This document shows, piece by piece, positions 8,526 to 16,471 of a stretch of DNA of 50,483 nt. Within the stretch, counting starts at the first letter, position 1. The number at the start of each line of letters is the position of its first letter. This stretch comes from Candidatus Bruticola papionis. Lineage in GTDB: Bacteria; Vulcanimicrobiota; Xenobia; Xenobiales; Xenobiaceae. The stretch is taken from contig DHKB01000039.1 of NCBI GenBank assembly GCA_002407045.1, positions 1-50,483 of the forward strand, in the 5' to 3' direction. The notes under the pieces were generated by a model. It saw only the letters and a program-made list of their open reading frames with translations. It was not told the DNA's origin and searched no databases. A program made the translations under genes and the position numbers.

Positions 8526-9578
8526 ATGAACCGCTTTATAGGTTTTATAATTTTGTTATTTTTTGCCTTGGCCCTCCCTGTGCTTGCCGATTTGGAGGGC
8601 ATGGTTGTTAACGTAGCCCAAAATGGTGAAATTACCGTCAACCGCGGTATCGCTGACAACGTTACTCCTGGTACACGCTGGTATATCTATCGTAATGGTT
8701 CTCCAAAAGCTGAAGTAGAAGCTGTCCTAGTCGATAATTACACTACTACTGTTAGGGTTGTTTCCGGAAGTGGAGTGGCTGTAGGTGATAAGATCACCAC
8801 CAGACCTTTTGCTGCTGCTCCTAAAGAAAAAAAGGAAACAGCCAAAAATATAGAGAGTAACATACCAAAAAATCAATTAGATCCACGCTTCAAAACTACC
8901 CGTCGAGTAAAAGAAGAGACTGCCGAAAGTACAGAAGGACGCTATAAAAAGGCTTTATCTTCTTCCACTAAAAAGGCCAATTTCTCTGGTGGTATGAATA
9001 AGCAAAGAAGAACTTCAATCAACCCCATGATGGCTTACAATATGTTTAGTGGTTTTACCACTTCTCATGGTGGCGGTATCGTCTGGCAAAACGCAGCCAC
9101 AACTATTCCCGGCGAAATCGCTTATAACGTTACCATGAAGAACCAGAGCAAATACTGCAGCCTCGACGTGGAAGTTACTTGGTGGAGCGACAATCTTTTA
9201 GATGCTTACTCTGATATGATCGCTTTTAAAGAAGGACGCACTAGTATGGAGCAGCGTCTTTCCATGCGCAATGGTCTCTATTCCCAACGCGGTGCCGATA
9301 AGTTTTTAGTTTTTCATATAAAAATGAAGAATACTGGTAAAGCCAACGTTCAGGTCGAGCCTTTCCACTGGCATGCTTATTTGTTAGACGGACAAGGCAA
9401 TAGATTAAAAGCCGAGCGTTACGATCAGATTTTAGACAGAACTTTAACTCCCGGACAAGAGACCGAAGGTAATATTTACTTCTCAAAATACGATGCTTCC
9501 GGTCGCTGCTTAGCTGATAACAAAGTGACTTTGGTGCTGGAAGATATCCTTACTGAGAGAGCTACATTGAAGTTCTAG
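8526..9578 (+). CDS. Exported protein, FlgT-like N-terminal and DUF4352-like C-terminal regions
   Basis: A 350-residue protein. The ATG at 8526 follows GAGGGAG at good spacing and opens a clear signal peptide (MNRFIGFIILLFFALALPVLA), so the product is exported. Residues 25-90 (LEGMVVNVAQNGEITVNRG, then DNVTPGTRWYIYRNG) form a small beta domain with the pattern seen in the C-terminus of FlgT-like proteins. A basic, low-complexity linker follows (about 100-155). The C-terminal 150 residues contain a DUF4352-like immunoglobulin-type fold: LVFHIKMKNTGKANVQVEPF, then TLTPGQETEGNIYFS. No flagellar gene is nearby, so the FlgT resemblance may be structural only. It is probably monocistronic, with a terminator just after it. 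The function is unknown. Confidence 0.65.
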   Translation: MNRFIGFIILLFFALALPVLADLEGMVVNVAQNGEITVNRGIADNVTPGTRWYIYRNGSPKAEVEAVLVDNYTTTVRVVSGSGVAVGDKITTRPFAAAPKEKKETAKNIESNIPKNQLDPRFKTTRRVKEETAESTEGRYKKALSSSTKKANFSGGMNKQRRTSINPMMAYNMFSGFTTSHGGGIVWQNAATTIPGEIAYNVTMKNQSKYCSLDVEVTWWSDNLLDAYSDMIAFKEGRTSMEQRLSMRNGLYSQRGADKFLVFHIKMKNTGKANVQVEPFHWHAYLLDGQGNRLKAERYDQILDRTLTPGQETEGNIYFSKYDASGRCLADNKVTLVLEDILTERATLKF

Positions 9579-9588
9579 ACTGTTTCGC

Positions 9589-9629
9589 AAAAAGAAGCTG
9601 TCGCAAATTTTGTGTCAGCTTCTTTTTTT
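9589..9629 (+). terminator. Rho-independent terminator
   Basis: A stem AAAGAAGCTG / CAGCTTCTTT with a 15-base loop is followed by a T run. It begins about ten bases after the stop of the exported protein gene and isolates it from grpE. Confidence 0.88.
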
Positions 9630-9710
9630 GTTCGTTGGGACTTTGCACAGGGATACATTTTCACACCATATGATTTGCGTTAGAATTGGACATATGTTTC
9701 CCTTTTTCAC

Positions 9711-9739
9711 TTGAACTAAACATTTTAAAAAGGTAAATT
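9711..9739 (+). promoter_or_regulatory. Candidate promoter upstream of grpE-dnaJ
   Basis: TTGAAC (9711-9716) and TAAATT (9734-9739) are separated by 17 bases, matching four of six bases at each sigma-70 box. They lie 55 bases before the grpE start. No CIRCE inverted repeat (the HrcA operator) is present, so heat control, if any, is by another route. Confidence 0.3.
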
Positions 9740-9793
9740 GATAGGCGGGGGATTAAGATTTCAACAAGATTATAAGTGTGGGAGAGCTGTATC

Positions 9794-10390
9794 ATGTCTT
9801 CTAAAGAGCATAAACACAATCATAACGCTGCCGAGCCAGATGCTAAAACAGCGGCTGAGGGGACTTCTGTTAAGGCTGAAGACGGTGCCGAGCAAGCGGA
9901 AAACCAAGAATTAAAACAGGAAGATAATACTAAAGAGCTTTTGGAAGCTAAGGATCAGGAGATAAATCGCTTACAAGAGCAGCTTAAGCGTGTTACTGCT
10001 GATACCGAGAACTATCGTAAACGCATGGACGCCAACTTTGAGCGCCGTGTTGATAGTGCCAAAGAGGATATCTTCCGCAAACTTTTGCCTATTATCGATC
10101 ATTTGGAAATGGCTATTGAAGCTTCTCGCAAAGGCGGTACGGTTGAATCTCTTTGCCAAGGCGTAGAGTTGGTTCTCAAAGATGCCATTAAGATGATGGA
10201 AAGTTACGCTGTTGTTCCTATTGAGGCCAAAGGCAAAGCTTTCGATCCAGCTTGTCATGAAGCTGTTATGATGGAAGAATCTGACGAACTTCCCGATGAA
10301 ACAGTATCCAATGAATTTAAAAAAGGCTACAAAATAGGCGATAAGATTTTGCGTCCTAGTATGGTTTGCGTATCTCGCAATACTAAGTAG
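9794..10390 (+). CDS. grpE: Nucleotide exchange factor GrpE
   Basis: A 198-residue GrpE, the factor that releases ADP from DnaK and so resets the Hsp70 chaperone cycle in the cytoplasm. The first 50 residues are charged and disordered. Then comes a long coiled coil (roughly 55-105, containing QEINRLQEQLKRVTADTENYRKR) and the C-terminal beta wing with GKAFDPACHEAVM and GYKIGDKILRPSMVCVS, both family signatures. The start is the ATG at 9794, preceded by GGGAGAG; an in-frame GTG at 9776 is less likely. A dnaJ-type gene follows 62 bases later, likely in the same transcript. dnaK and hrcA are not in the window. Confidence 0.96.
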   Translation: MSSKEHKHNHNAAEPDAKTAAEGTSVKAEDGAEQAENQELKQEDNTKELLEAKDQEINRLQEQLKRVTADTENYRKRMDANFERRVDSAKEDIFRKLLPIIDHLEMAIEASRKGGTVESLCQGVELVLKDAIKMMESYAVVPIEAKGKAFDPACHEAVMMEESDELPDETVSNEFKKGYKIGDKILRPSMVCVSRNTK

Positions 10391-10452
10391 AGCTTGGGCT
10401 TTTTTATAGTGAGTACAGCTTTTCCGCAACCTTAAATTGAGGGGTCAAAGCT

Positions 10453-11514
10453 ATGGATTATAAAGATTATTATAAAATTTTAGGTGTAGATCGTTCTGCT
10501 AGTCAGAAAGATATAAAATCGGCTTATCGTAAGCTCACTAAGAAATATCACCCAGACTTAAACCACGGCGACAAAGACGCTGAACTTAAGTATCGTGATG
10601 TAAATGAAGCTTATGAAGTGTTGGGCGATCCTGACAAACGTTCGAAATATGACCAGTTTGGCGCTCAGTGGAAATATGTCAAAGATGGCAAGACGCCTCC
10701 TTATGGAGCTGGTGGCTACCAACAGGGTGGTGACTTCGACTTCTCTGACATATTCTCTCAATTTTCTCAGGGCGGTCAGGGAGGCGGCGCCCACTTTAGC
10801 TCGTCTTTTGGCGGTTCTGGCTATTCTCCATTCTTCGAGATGCTCTTCAACAATATGGGCACTTCGGGAGGTTCTCGTCGCAGCAGTGCTGGATTCGGAG
10901 GCTTTGGGGGCGGCGCCCGCCGCAGTGCGCCAGCCAGCAAGCCTCTGGAAACTGAGCTTACCATCAGTTTGGCCGAAGCTTATAACGGCACAACCAAGTC
11001 CGTAACTATCGCTAAACCGGCTGCTTGTGCTTCATGTTCTGGAAGTGGAGTTTTTAATGGTGCTCCCTGCAGTATGTGTGGAGGCACTGGTAAAGTAAAT
11101 GCGACGCATACTTTAGACGTAAAGGTGCCTGCTGGTGTAACTAACGGCTCCAAAGTGAGAGTGCGTGGCGAAAATAGCGGTGGCATTTGTGGCGATATCA
11201 TGTTCAAAATTAATATCGCCCCCGATTCCGTTTATAAAGTAGAAGGACGCGATTTGCGTTGCGATTTGTGGGTTTCGCTCAGGGATGCTTTCTTAGGAGG
11301 AAGCGCCGATCTGAGGTTGCCTAATGGCAAATCGATTTCCATTAAGGTGGCTCCCAACACTCCTAATGGCAAGACGCTTCGTATGAGCGGTTTGGGATTG
11401 CCTAATCCCAGAGGGCAAGCGGGCAATATTTTGGCTCGCCTTATGGTGAAATTGCCAGAAAACCTTACCGCAGAGCAGCTTAAAGGATTGGATTTACTTT
11501 GTCCAGCCAAGTAA
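10453..11514 (+). CDS. dnaJ: DnaJ-family co-chaperone with a reduced zinc finger
   Basis: A 353-residue Hsp40. The J domain (residues 1-70) has the essential HPD (KKYHPDLN) that stimulates the DnaK ATPase. A Gly/Phe/Ser-rich region follows (about 80-155), then the C-terminal substrate-binding domains. The zinc region has only two motifs, CASCSGSG and CSMCGGTG, where standard DnaJ has four CXXCXGXG repeats. The four cysteines left could bind a single zinc. The dimerising C-terminal part ends LGLPNPRGQAGNILARLMVKLP, a strong family signature. The start ATG has GAGGGG upstream. It is co-directional with grpE. It could be called a DnaJ or a CbpA-like variant; the chaperone role is certain, the client range is not. 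Confidence 0.93.
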   Translation: MDYKDYYKILGVDRSASQKDIKSAYRKLTKKYHPDLNHGDKDAELKYRDVNEAYEVLGDPDKRSKYDQFGAQWKYVKDGKTPPYGAGGYQQGGDFDFSDIFSQFSQGGQGGGAHFSSSFGGSGYSPFFEMLFNNMGTSGGSRRSSAGFGGFGGGARRSAPASKPLETELTISLAEAYNGTTKSVTIAKPAACASCSGSGVFNGAPCSMCGGTGKVNATHTLDVKVPAGVTNGSKVRVRGENSGGICGDIMFKINIAPDSVYKVEGRDLRCDLWVSLRDAFLGGSADLRLPNGKSISIKVAPNTPNGKTLRMSGLGLPNPRGQAGNILARLMVKLPENLTAEQLKGLDLLCPAK

Positions 11515-11540
11515 AGTCGCATCTGTAAGATGAATTTATT

Positions 11541-11586
11541 ATAAAAAGGGCCGGTGCGGTCACACTCCGCATCGGCCCTTTTTATA
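11541..11586 (+). terminator. Rho-independent terminator after dnaJ
   Basis: A 17-bp stem starting AAAAAGGGCCGGTGCGG (one G-U pair), with a seven-base loop, ends in a T run. The A run on the other side would also make it active in reverse. It closes the grpE-dnaJ transcript. Confidence 0.93.
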
Positions 11587-11740
11587 TGATTCTTCCATTT
11601 TTTTTCAAAAGACTGTGACGGCAATTTCGGCAGGGAGAAGGCCTCAGGCTGTGAAACAGGAAGGCGTTTGAAATTAGGCGGGTGTTGCGTGTTGTTCTTG
11701 TCGCCTACGGCGCCCGACTGCGTCAATTGGGAAAGTGACG

Positions 11741-12520
11741 ATGGTATTATTTTTTGAGTACATTGGCAGAACGGTTCTGGGAGTTTTAGATTATCTTGGG
11801 GCCATATTTATGCTGCTAATGGAATGCCTGTCCAGTATAGCCAAAGGAGCTGTGAGATTCGGGCTTGCTGTGCAACAAATGGCTTTCCTTGGAGTAGACT
11901 CTTTGGTTATTGTTATCTTAACTACTACTTCAGCTGGTATGGTCATTTCTTTGCAATTGGCTCATATTGCTGTGCAATATGGAGTTGTCAGCGTAGTTGG
12001 CGGCGGCGTAGCTATCGCCATGGCTCGTGAACTTGCTCCCATGCTTACCGCTGTGGTAGTAGCTGGCCGGGCCGGTTCGGCTATCGCTGCCGAAATTGGC
12101 ACTATGAAGGTTACCGAACAAATTTCCGCTTTAAAGTGCATGGCTGTCAGTCCCATTCGTTATTTGGTAGTACCTCGGCTCATAGCTTTAGTGACTATGA
12201 TGCCTGTTCTTACACTTTTTTCTTTAACTTTCGGTACTTTGGGCGGGGCTGTTATTGCTTATCAATCGGCTAATATCCCCTACGAAGTGTTTTGGGATTC
12301 TATTCAGCGCCTTTTAGTTCTTTCTGATGTTAGCTACGGATTACTTAAAGGTGTGGTTTTCGGCTTTGAAGTAGCGCTGATCGCTTGCTATCAAGGACTC
12401 AATACTGGCAGAGGAGCAGCCGGAGTTGGTACTTCGACTACTTCCAGTGTGGTTTACGCCACCATATTTATCTTCATAAGCAACTATCTTATGTCGCTGT
12501 GGCTCTTCCCTGTGAGCTAA
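11741..12520 (+). CDS. mlaE: MlaE-family lipid ABC transporter permease
   Basis: A 259-residue inner-membrane permease of the MCE/Mla systems, which move phospholipids between inner and outer membranes. It has five to six hydrophobic segments. The conserved core is present: GMVISLQLAHI, then the coupling region AMARELAPMLTAVVVAGRAGSAIAAEIGTMKVTEQISAL, which includes the EIGTM motif typical of MlaE/TGD1. The start is taken as ATG at 11741, eight bases after GGGAA; GTG at 11735 in the same frame is possible. mlaF begins 26 bases after the stop and mlaD follows, so the three form one operon encoding the inner-membrane complex. Confidence 0.95.
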   Translation: MVLFFEYIGRTVLGVLDYLGAIFMLLMECLSSIAKGAVRFGLAVQQMAFLGVDSLVIVILTTTSAGMVISLQLAHIAVQYGVVSVVGGGVAIAMARELAPMLTAVVVAGRAGSAIAAEIGTMKVTEQISALKCMAVSPIRYLVVPRLIALVTMMPVLTLFSLTFGTLGGAVIAYQSANIPYEVFWDSIQRLLVLSDVSYGLLKGVVFGFEVALIACYQGLNTGRGAAGVGTSTTSSVVYATIFIFISNYLMSLWLFPVS

Positions 12521-12545
12521 TAATTGTCGGGAAAGAAAACTTAGT

Positions 12546-13397
12546 ATGGTAGATCTAGCAAAAAACAGTGAGAGTGAAAAAACAGCTGTAGCCAACGAGC
12601 CAGCTATGGAAAACAGCGTTTTGGGGCCGCGTCGTCCTATGTCCGATCCGGCCATTTCTGTGCGCAATGTGTCTGTCTCATTCGGCGGTCGGGCTATCTT
12701 GCGCAATGTCAGTTTTGATGTTCCTAGAGGCCATACTTTGGCTATTATGGGACTTTCAGGCGTAGGTAAAAGTACAACTTTGCGCTGTTTAGTTGGTTTA
12801 CAAAAGCCCGACGAGGGTGAAATATACATAGACGGCCAAAATGTTTTAACACTTAAACCTAAAGAATTTGATGAACTTCGCAAACGCATAGGCATGGTTT
12901 TTCAAATGCCTGCTTTGTTCGATTCACTTAGTATCGGTGAGAATGTTGCTTTTGGCTTGCGCGAGCATACGCGTCTTTCTGAGCAAGAAATTCAACGTAT
13001 TGTGGCTGAAAAGCTGGCTATTGTCGATCTTCAGGGAATGGCTCATCTTTATCCAAATCAACTTTCTGGAGGTATGCAAAAAAGGGCTAGCTTAGCCAGA
13101 ACTATTGCTACCGATCCTGATGTTATTTTGTACGATGAACCCACTACAGGATTGGACCCGATTTTATCCATGGTTATCAACGAGCTTATTTGCGATTTGC
13201 AACGCCGTTTAAAAGCTACTTCGGTAGTAGTTACTCACGATATTCGTGGTGCTTTAATGGTGGCTCACCAGATAGCTATGCTCAATAAAGGCGAGTTTAT
13301 TTGGATGGGAACTCCAGAAGAGTTCCAATCTACCGATGATCCCTTTGTTGCTCAATTCCGCGAAGGTCGAGTACAAGGGCCTATTAGGGTGCAATAA
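12546..13397 (+). CDS. mlaF: MlaF-family lipid ABC transporter ATPase
   Basis: A 283-residue ABC ATPase that powers the MlaE permease. Walker A is GLSGVGKST, the Q-loop reads GMVFQMPALFDS, the signature is LSGGMQKR, Walker B is VILYDEPTTGLDP, and the switch His is in VVVTHD. The family-typical region after the Q-loop (LSIGENVAFGLREHTRLSEQEI) is present. About 35 polar residues before the ABC domain (up to PMSDPAISV) are an unusual extension; a shorter start at the internal Met of PMSDPAIS cannot be excluded, but GGGAAAG upstream of 12546 favours the long form. It lies between mlaE and mlaD in one operon. Confidence 0.95.
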   Translation: MVDLAKNSESEKTAVANEPAMENSVLGPRRPMSDPAISVRNVSVSFGGRAILRNVSFDVPRGHTLAIMGLSGVGKSTTLRCLVGLQKPDEGEIYIDGQNVLTLKPKEFDELRKRIGMVFQMPALFDSLSIGENVAFGLREHTRLSEQEIQRIVAEKLAIVDLQGMAHLYPNQLSGGMQKRASLARTIATDPDVILYDEPTTGLDPILSMVINELICDLQRRLKATSVVVTHDIRGALMVAHQIAMLNKGEFIWMGTPEEFQSTDDPFVAQFREGRVQGPIRVQ

Positions 13398-13439
13398 TAA
13401 TGAAACTATTTCGTTTAAGCAAAGCAATGGAGGGTGAAA

Positions 13440-14915
13440 ATGGGGCTTAGTCCTGCGGCAAGAGTGGGCATGATGACGGTGGTGGCCTTCATTCTGCTTG
13501 GCCTTGTCTTCCTGCAAATTGGTAAAGTTGGGCCTGATGTGGGTGAAAAATATCATGTCATGTTTGACGACGTCCAAGGTTTGCAAGTTCGATCGTCGGT
13601 GCATCTCTCCGGCGTACGTATTGGTTACGTCTCTGATATAGAGCTCAACTCTCAAAATCGTGTTGATGTAACTATTGTAGTAACTCGCGACGGAGCCAAG
13701 CTCTTTAGCTCTGATTATTTTGTCTACACTATCGCTTCTAATATTTTGGGTGATAAGTGGCTAGACATTAAGCCCGGTGCTGTGCCCGAGGGAGTTGAGC
13801 CTATTGCTACCGATGAAGTAGTTATGGGTACTACCCCCATTTCACTTGAACAATTGGCTCAAGAAGGCAGCCAGCTTATGGAAGAGTTGCGTGGCTCTAT
13901 AGCTGCTTTAAATGAAATAGTTGGTGACGATACTTTCAAAAAAGACGTCAAAGTTACCGTCAATAACATTAGAGATATTTCTGCCAATTTAAAAGATGCT
14001 AGTGGTGATGCCCGTCAGTTGATGAGTGAATTGCGTGTACGTATGGCTAATATTGCTGGTACGATGGAAAACGTGATCGATAATGCTTCTGCTACCGTGG
14101 CTCAACTTCGCTCTGACGCAGCTGAAATAGGTGGCAATGTCAGAAACACTACTTCTACAGTAAACAATTTAGTTCAGGGCAATGCTTCTAACCTAAATGC
14201 CATTGTTATGAATTTGCGTCAGATGTCTTCTAGTTTGAAAAATACCGCTTCAGCGTTGGAAAACGTGGCTGACGATCCGCAAATGCGTGGCGATATTTTA
14301 GCTATTGCGGCTAATATTCGTAAGGTAAGTGAAGAAGTCGCTGGAATTGCTGGCGATATTCGCACCGTGACAGGTGATCCTCAAGTTCAGGAAGATTTAC
14401 GCGAAACTGTACACAATGTTCGCGAAGCTTCAGGCTCAGTTAAACGCGTTACCCAAAAAGTAGAAGGTGCTGTAGATAAGTTCCCCAGTGGTTTGAGCCA
14501 AGGAGATCGTCCTTTGTTACAAGCTGATGTAGCTGAAGAGCTTAATATGGGCAATGGTCAACTTTCTACCAACGCCAACGCTTGGCTTTTCCCCTATGGA
14601 GGGCCGCTTACTTTCAGAGTCGGTCTCGATTCTATAGGCAACGAAAACTTGCTAAATTTACAGGCTGGTAAGGCGTGGGATAATTGGCGAGTACGCGGCG
14701 GTATTGTTCGCTCTAAAGTAGGTGTGGGCGCCGATGCTTGGTTCTTTGATAAGCGTTTAGAGACGTCATTAGATGTCTACGATCCGCGTGATATAAAAGT
14801 TGACGTTTTGGGCAAGGTAGTTTTGCCTTCCGATTGGTACATCTATGGTGGTGTGCGTGACGTTACCGACAAACATAACAGCGCTCCGGTTATTGGTGCT
14901 GGTAAACGATTCTAA
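13440..14915 (+). CDS. mlaD: MlaD-type MCE protein with C-terminal barrel-like region
   Basis: A 491-residue MCE protein. After an N-terminal membrane anchor (about 10-30), residues 38-115 form the MCE domain (KYHVMFDDVQGLQVRSSVHL, GVRIGYVSDIEL), which makes a hexameric lipid channel on MlaE-MlaF. Residues 130-360 are helical with heptad-like repeats (many NIR, NLR and NVR turns), expected to build a long needle. The last 105 residues alternate hydrophobic and polar positions and end GAGKRF, with a terminal Phe like outer-membrane beta strands. E. coli MlaD (about 180 residues) lacks both extensions. In the diderm Firmicute Veillonella, MlaD is fused to an outer-membrane barrel and spans the envelope; I infer the same design. 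The ATG at 13440 follows GGAGG by six bases. Confidence 0.92.
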   Translation: MGLSPAARVGMMTVVAFILLGLVFLQIGKVGPDVGEKYHVMFDDVQGLQVRSSVHLSGVRIGYVSDIELNSQNRVDVTIVVTRDGAKLFSSDYFVYTIASNILGDKWLDIKPGAVPEGVEPIATDEVVMGTTPISLEQLAQEGSQLMEELRGSIAALNEIVGDDTFKKDVKVTVNNIRDISANLKDASGDARQLMSELRVRMANIAGTMENVIDNASATVAQLRSDAAEIGGNVRNTTSTVNNLVQGNASNLNAIVMNLRQMSSSLKNTASALENVADDPQMRGDILAIAANIRKVSEEVAGIAGDIRTVTGDPQVQEDLRETVHNVREASGSVKRVTQKVEGAVDKFPSGLSQGDRPLLQADVAEELNMGNGQLSTNANAWLFPYGGPLTFRVGLDSIGNENLLNLQAGKAWDNWRVRGGIVRSKVGVGADAWFFDKRLETSLDVYDPRDIKVDVLGKVVLPSDWYIYGGVRDVTDKHNSAPVIGAGKRF

Positions 14916-14930
14916 CCCGCGATTCTGCCT

Positions 14931-15020
14931 GAAGTCCCCTACTTTTTAGGTGGGGGATAAAGGCGGAAGCGGCGAAGTTACCTCGCACGAGTACCGTGGA
15001 TCGCATGGGAAGTTCAGCAA
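14931..15020 (+). other. Structured element upstream of the kinase gene
   Basis: The 200 bases between mlaD and the kinase gene contain two structures. At 14935-14956 TCCCCTAC pairs with GTGGGGGA around a short loop. It has no T run, so it is a poor terminator; it resembles the GAAG-C-rich-stem hairpins near IS200/IS605 ends. At 14994-15008 CCGTG pairs with CATGG around a five-base loop, inside a 20-base segment TACCGTGGATCGCATGGGAA that recurs with two changes at 21580-21599. The role is unknown: leader RNA or degenerate mobile-element end. Confidence 0.4.
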
Positions 15021-15115
15021 AATATGGTTGTCTATCCGGCGTGTTGGCTTTATCTTTAGGAAGTTAAGCAAGGCATGTTGGCGCGAGCAGCAAAGGGCGG
15101 TTAATATCCAAAGCA

Positions 15116-16309
15116 ATGCATACAGGTGATTTTACTTTAGAACCCGGCACTTTACTGGACGGTCGCTTCTATGTTGTGAAGCCGATCAAGGCAGGCGGTA
15201 TGGGCGCTGTCTATGAAGTTAAAGATCGCATGGTTAACGATCGGCTTTGTGCTTTAAAGCAAATGCTCGACTCCTCGGCTCGCTCTGCTGAGCGTCAAGC
15301 GGCCATAGATCGCTTCCTTTCTGAAGTGCAAGTCATGCAAACTTTAAATCATCCTGGCATTCCCAAGATTTATAGCTCTTTTATTTGTGACAATTCTTTC
15401 TTCTTTGCTATGGAATACATAGAAGGTAAAGACTTGGCCACTATCCTTAAAGAGGAAGGCAACCCTGGCTTACCGGTACAATCTGTCGTTGGTTGGGCTT
15501 TGCAAACATTAGATGCTCTAAAGTACTTGCACAGTCGCAATCCGGCTATCACTCATCGCGACATTAAGCCTTCCAACCTTTTGGTGCGCAGCCGTGATCA
15601 GCGTTTAATGCTGATCGACTTCGGTATTTCTAGAGTAACTAATCCCGCCGACGGTTATTGGATTGGTACTCCTGGTTACGCTCCGGCTGAACAGCAGCAA
15701 GGACAGCCGGAGCCCAGCAGCGATCTTTACGCTTTGGGCGCTACAATGCATGAATTGCTCACCGGCCGTAAGCCAAAAGATTGGGATTTTCCTGCTTTTG
15801 AAGATTTTGGCGTTAAAGTACCAGAAGATTTGCAGCAAATTATTTGGAACTCTCTGGGCACTTGGCCGGAAGACCGCTACGCTAGCGCTGAGGCCATGTA
15901 CAACGACTTGAAGAATTTGCCTGGAGTTTTTGTCAGCTTGCCAGAAAATGGACGAGCCGAGCAATTCGAAGATGCAGTAGTTAAATTGCGTGACAGGTTG
16001 TATTTCTACCTTAACGATCTTATTCAAAAATATGCTAATGAGTGCCACACCTCATATTTGCCGCAAAATTTGGATTTCTTTGAATTTACTTTAGCGTGTT
16101 CTACTCCATTTTCACTTCGAGTAGTGAAAAATTTGGATGAAATGTGCGTCCAATTTTACGAAAAGCAAGGTATTTTATCTCCCGTTTTGCTCGATAGCGT
16201 CAATCCGCTCAATCCTGGTTGGGAGCAAAAAATAGACGCTCTGATTAAGCGCTTTGTTAAAGATTACGAAGATAGCAAAGGGGGTGGCTGGGGGATTAGC
16301 TTAATGTAG
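15116..16309 (+). CDS. Serine/threonine protein kinase (Hanks type)
   Basis: A 397-residue protein. Residues about 15-275 are a eukaryotic-like kinase domain: glycine loop KAGGMGAVYEV, catalytic Lys48 in CALKQM, HRDIKPSN with Asp149, Asp168 in the LIDFGIS magnesium loop, and the GTPGYAPAEQ activation end. It should be an active kinase. The last 120 residues (from about 280) are a separate helical region with FYLNDLIQKYANE and no recognised sensor domain. No membrane helix is present, so it is cytoplasmic, unlike PASTA kinases. No clear Shine-Dalgarno precedes the ATG. A terminator follows. The neighbours are envelope genes (mla upstream, lipid-linked sugar genes downstream), so envelope or wall control is possible, but the substrates are unknown. 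Confidence 0.9.
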   Translation: MHTGDFTLEPGTLLDGRFYVVKPIKAGGMGAVYEVKDRMVNDRLCALKQMLDSSARSAERQAAIDRFLSEVQVMQTLNHPGIPKIYSSFICDNSFFFAMEYIEGKDLATILKEEGNPGLPVQSVVGWALQTLDALKYLHSRNPAITHRDIKPSNLLVRSRDQRLMLIDFGISRVTNPADGYWIGTPGYAPAEQQQGQPEPSSDLYALGATMHELLTGRKPKDWDFPAFEDFGVKVPEDLQQIIWNSLGTWPEDRYASAEAMYNDLKNLPGVFVSLPENGRAEQFEDAVVKLRDRLYFYLNDLIQKYANECHTSYLPQNLDFFEFTLACSTPFSLRVVKNLDEMCVQFYEKQGILSPVLLDSVNPLNPGWEQKIDALIKRFVKDYEDSKGGGWGISLM

Positions 16310-16332
16310 CTCTAGCCTAAATATGTCTTTAC

Positions 16333-16379
16333 CAATCGGCGTATGGCAAGTAAGTTGTGCTAGCGCCGATTATTTTTTG
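16333..16379 (+). terminator. Rho-independent terminator after the kinase gene
   Basis: AATCGGCG pairs with CGCCGATT across a 22-base loop and is followed by ATTTTTTG. It lies just after the kinase stop codon and before the wecA-like gene. Confidence 0.8.
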
Positions 16380-16471
16380 TGGTGCAAAGGCAGAAATTAA
16401 AATTCGTCGTATATGCGCAGAACGACCGTTTTGGACTATTTGACTTTTTGTCTGAATTAGGAGCCTGAAAG

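Noticed and set aside
9640..9793. CIRCE (HrcA operator) or sigma-32 type promoter before grpE
   Set aside because: No TTAGCACTC inverted repeat and no heat-shock promoter pattern could be found; only a weak sigma-70 candidate remains.
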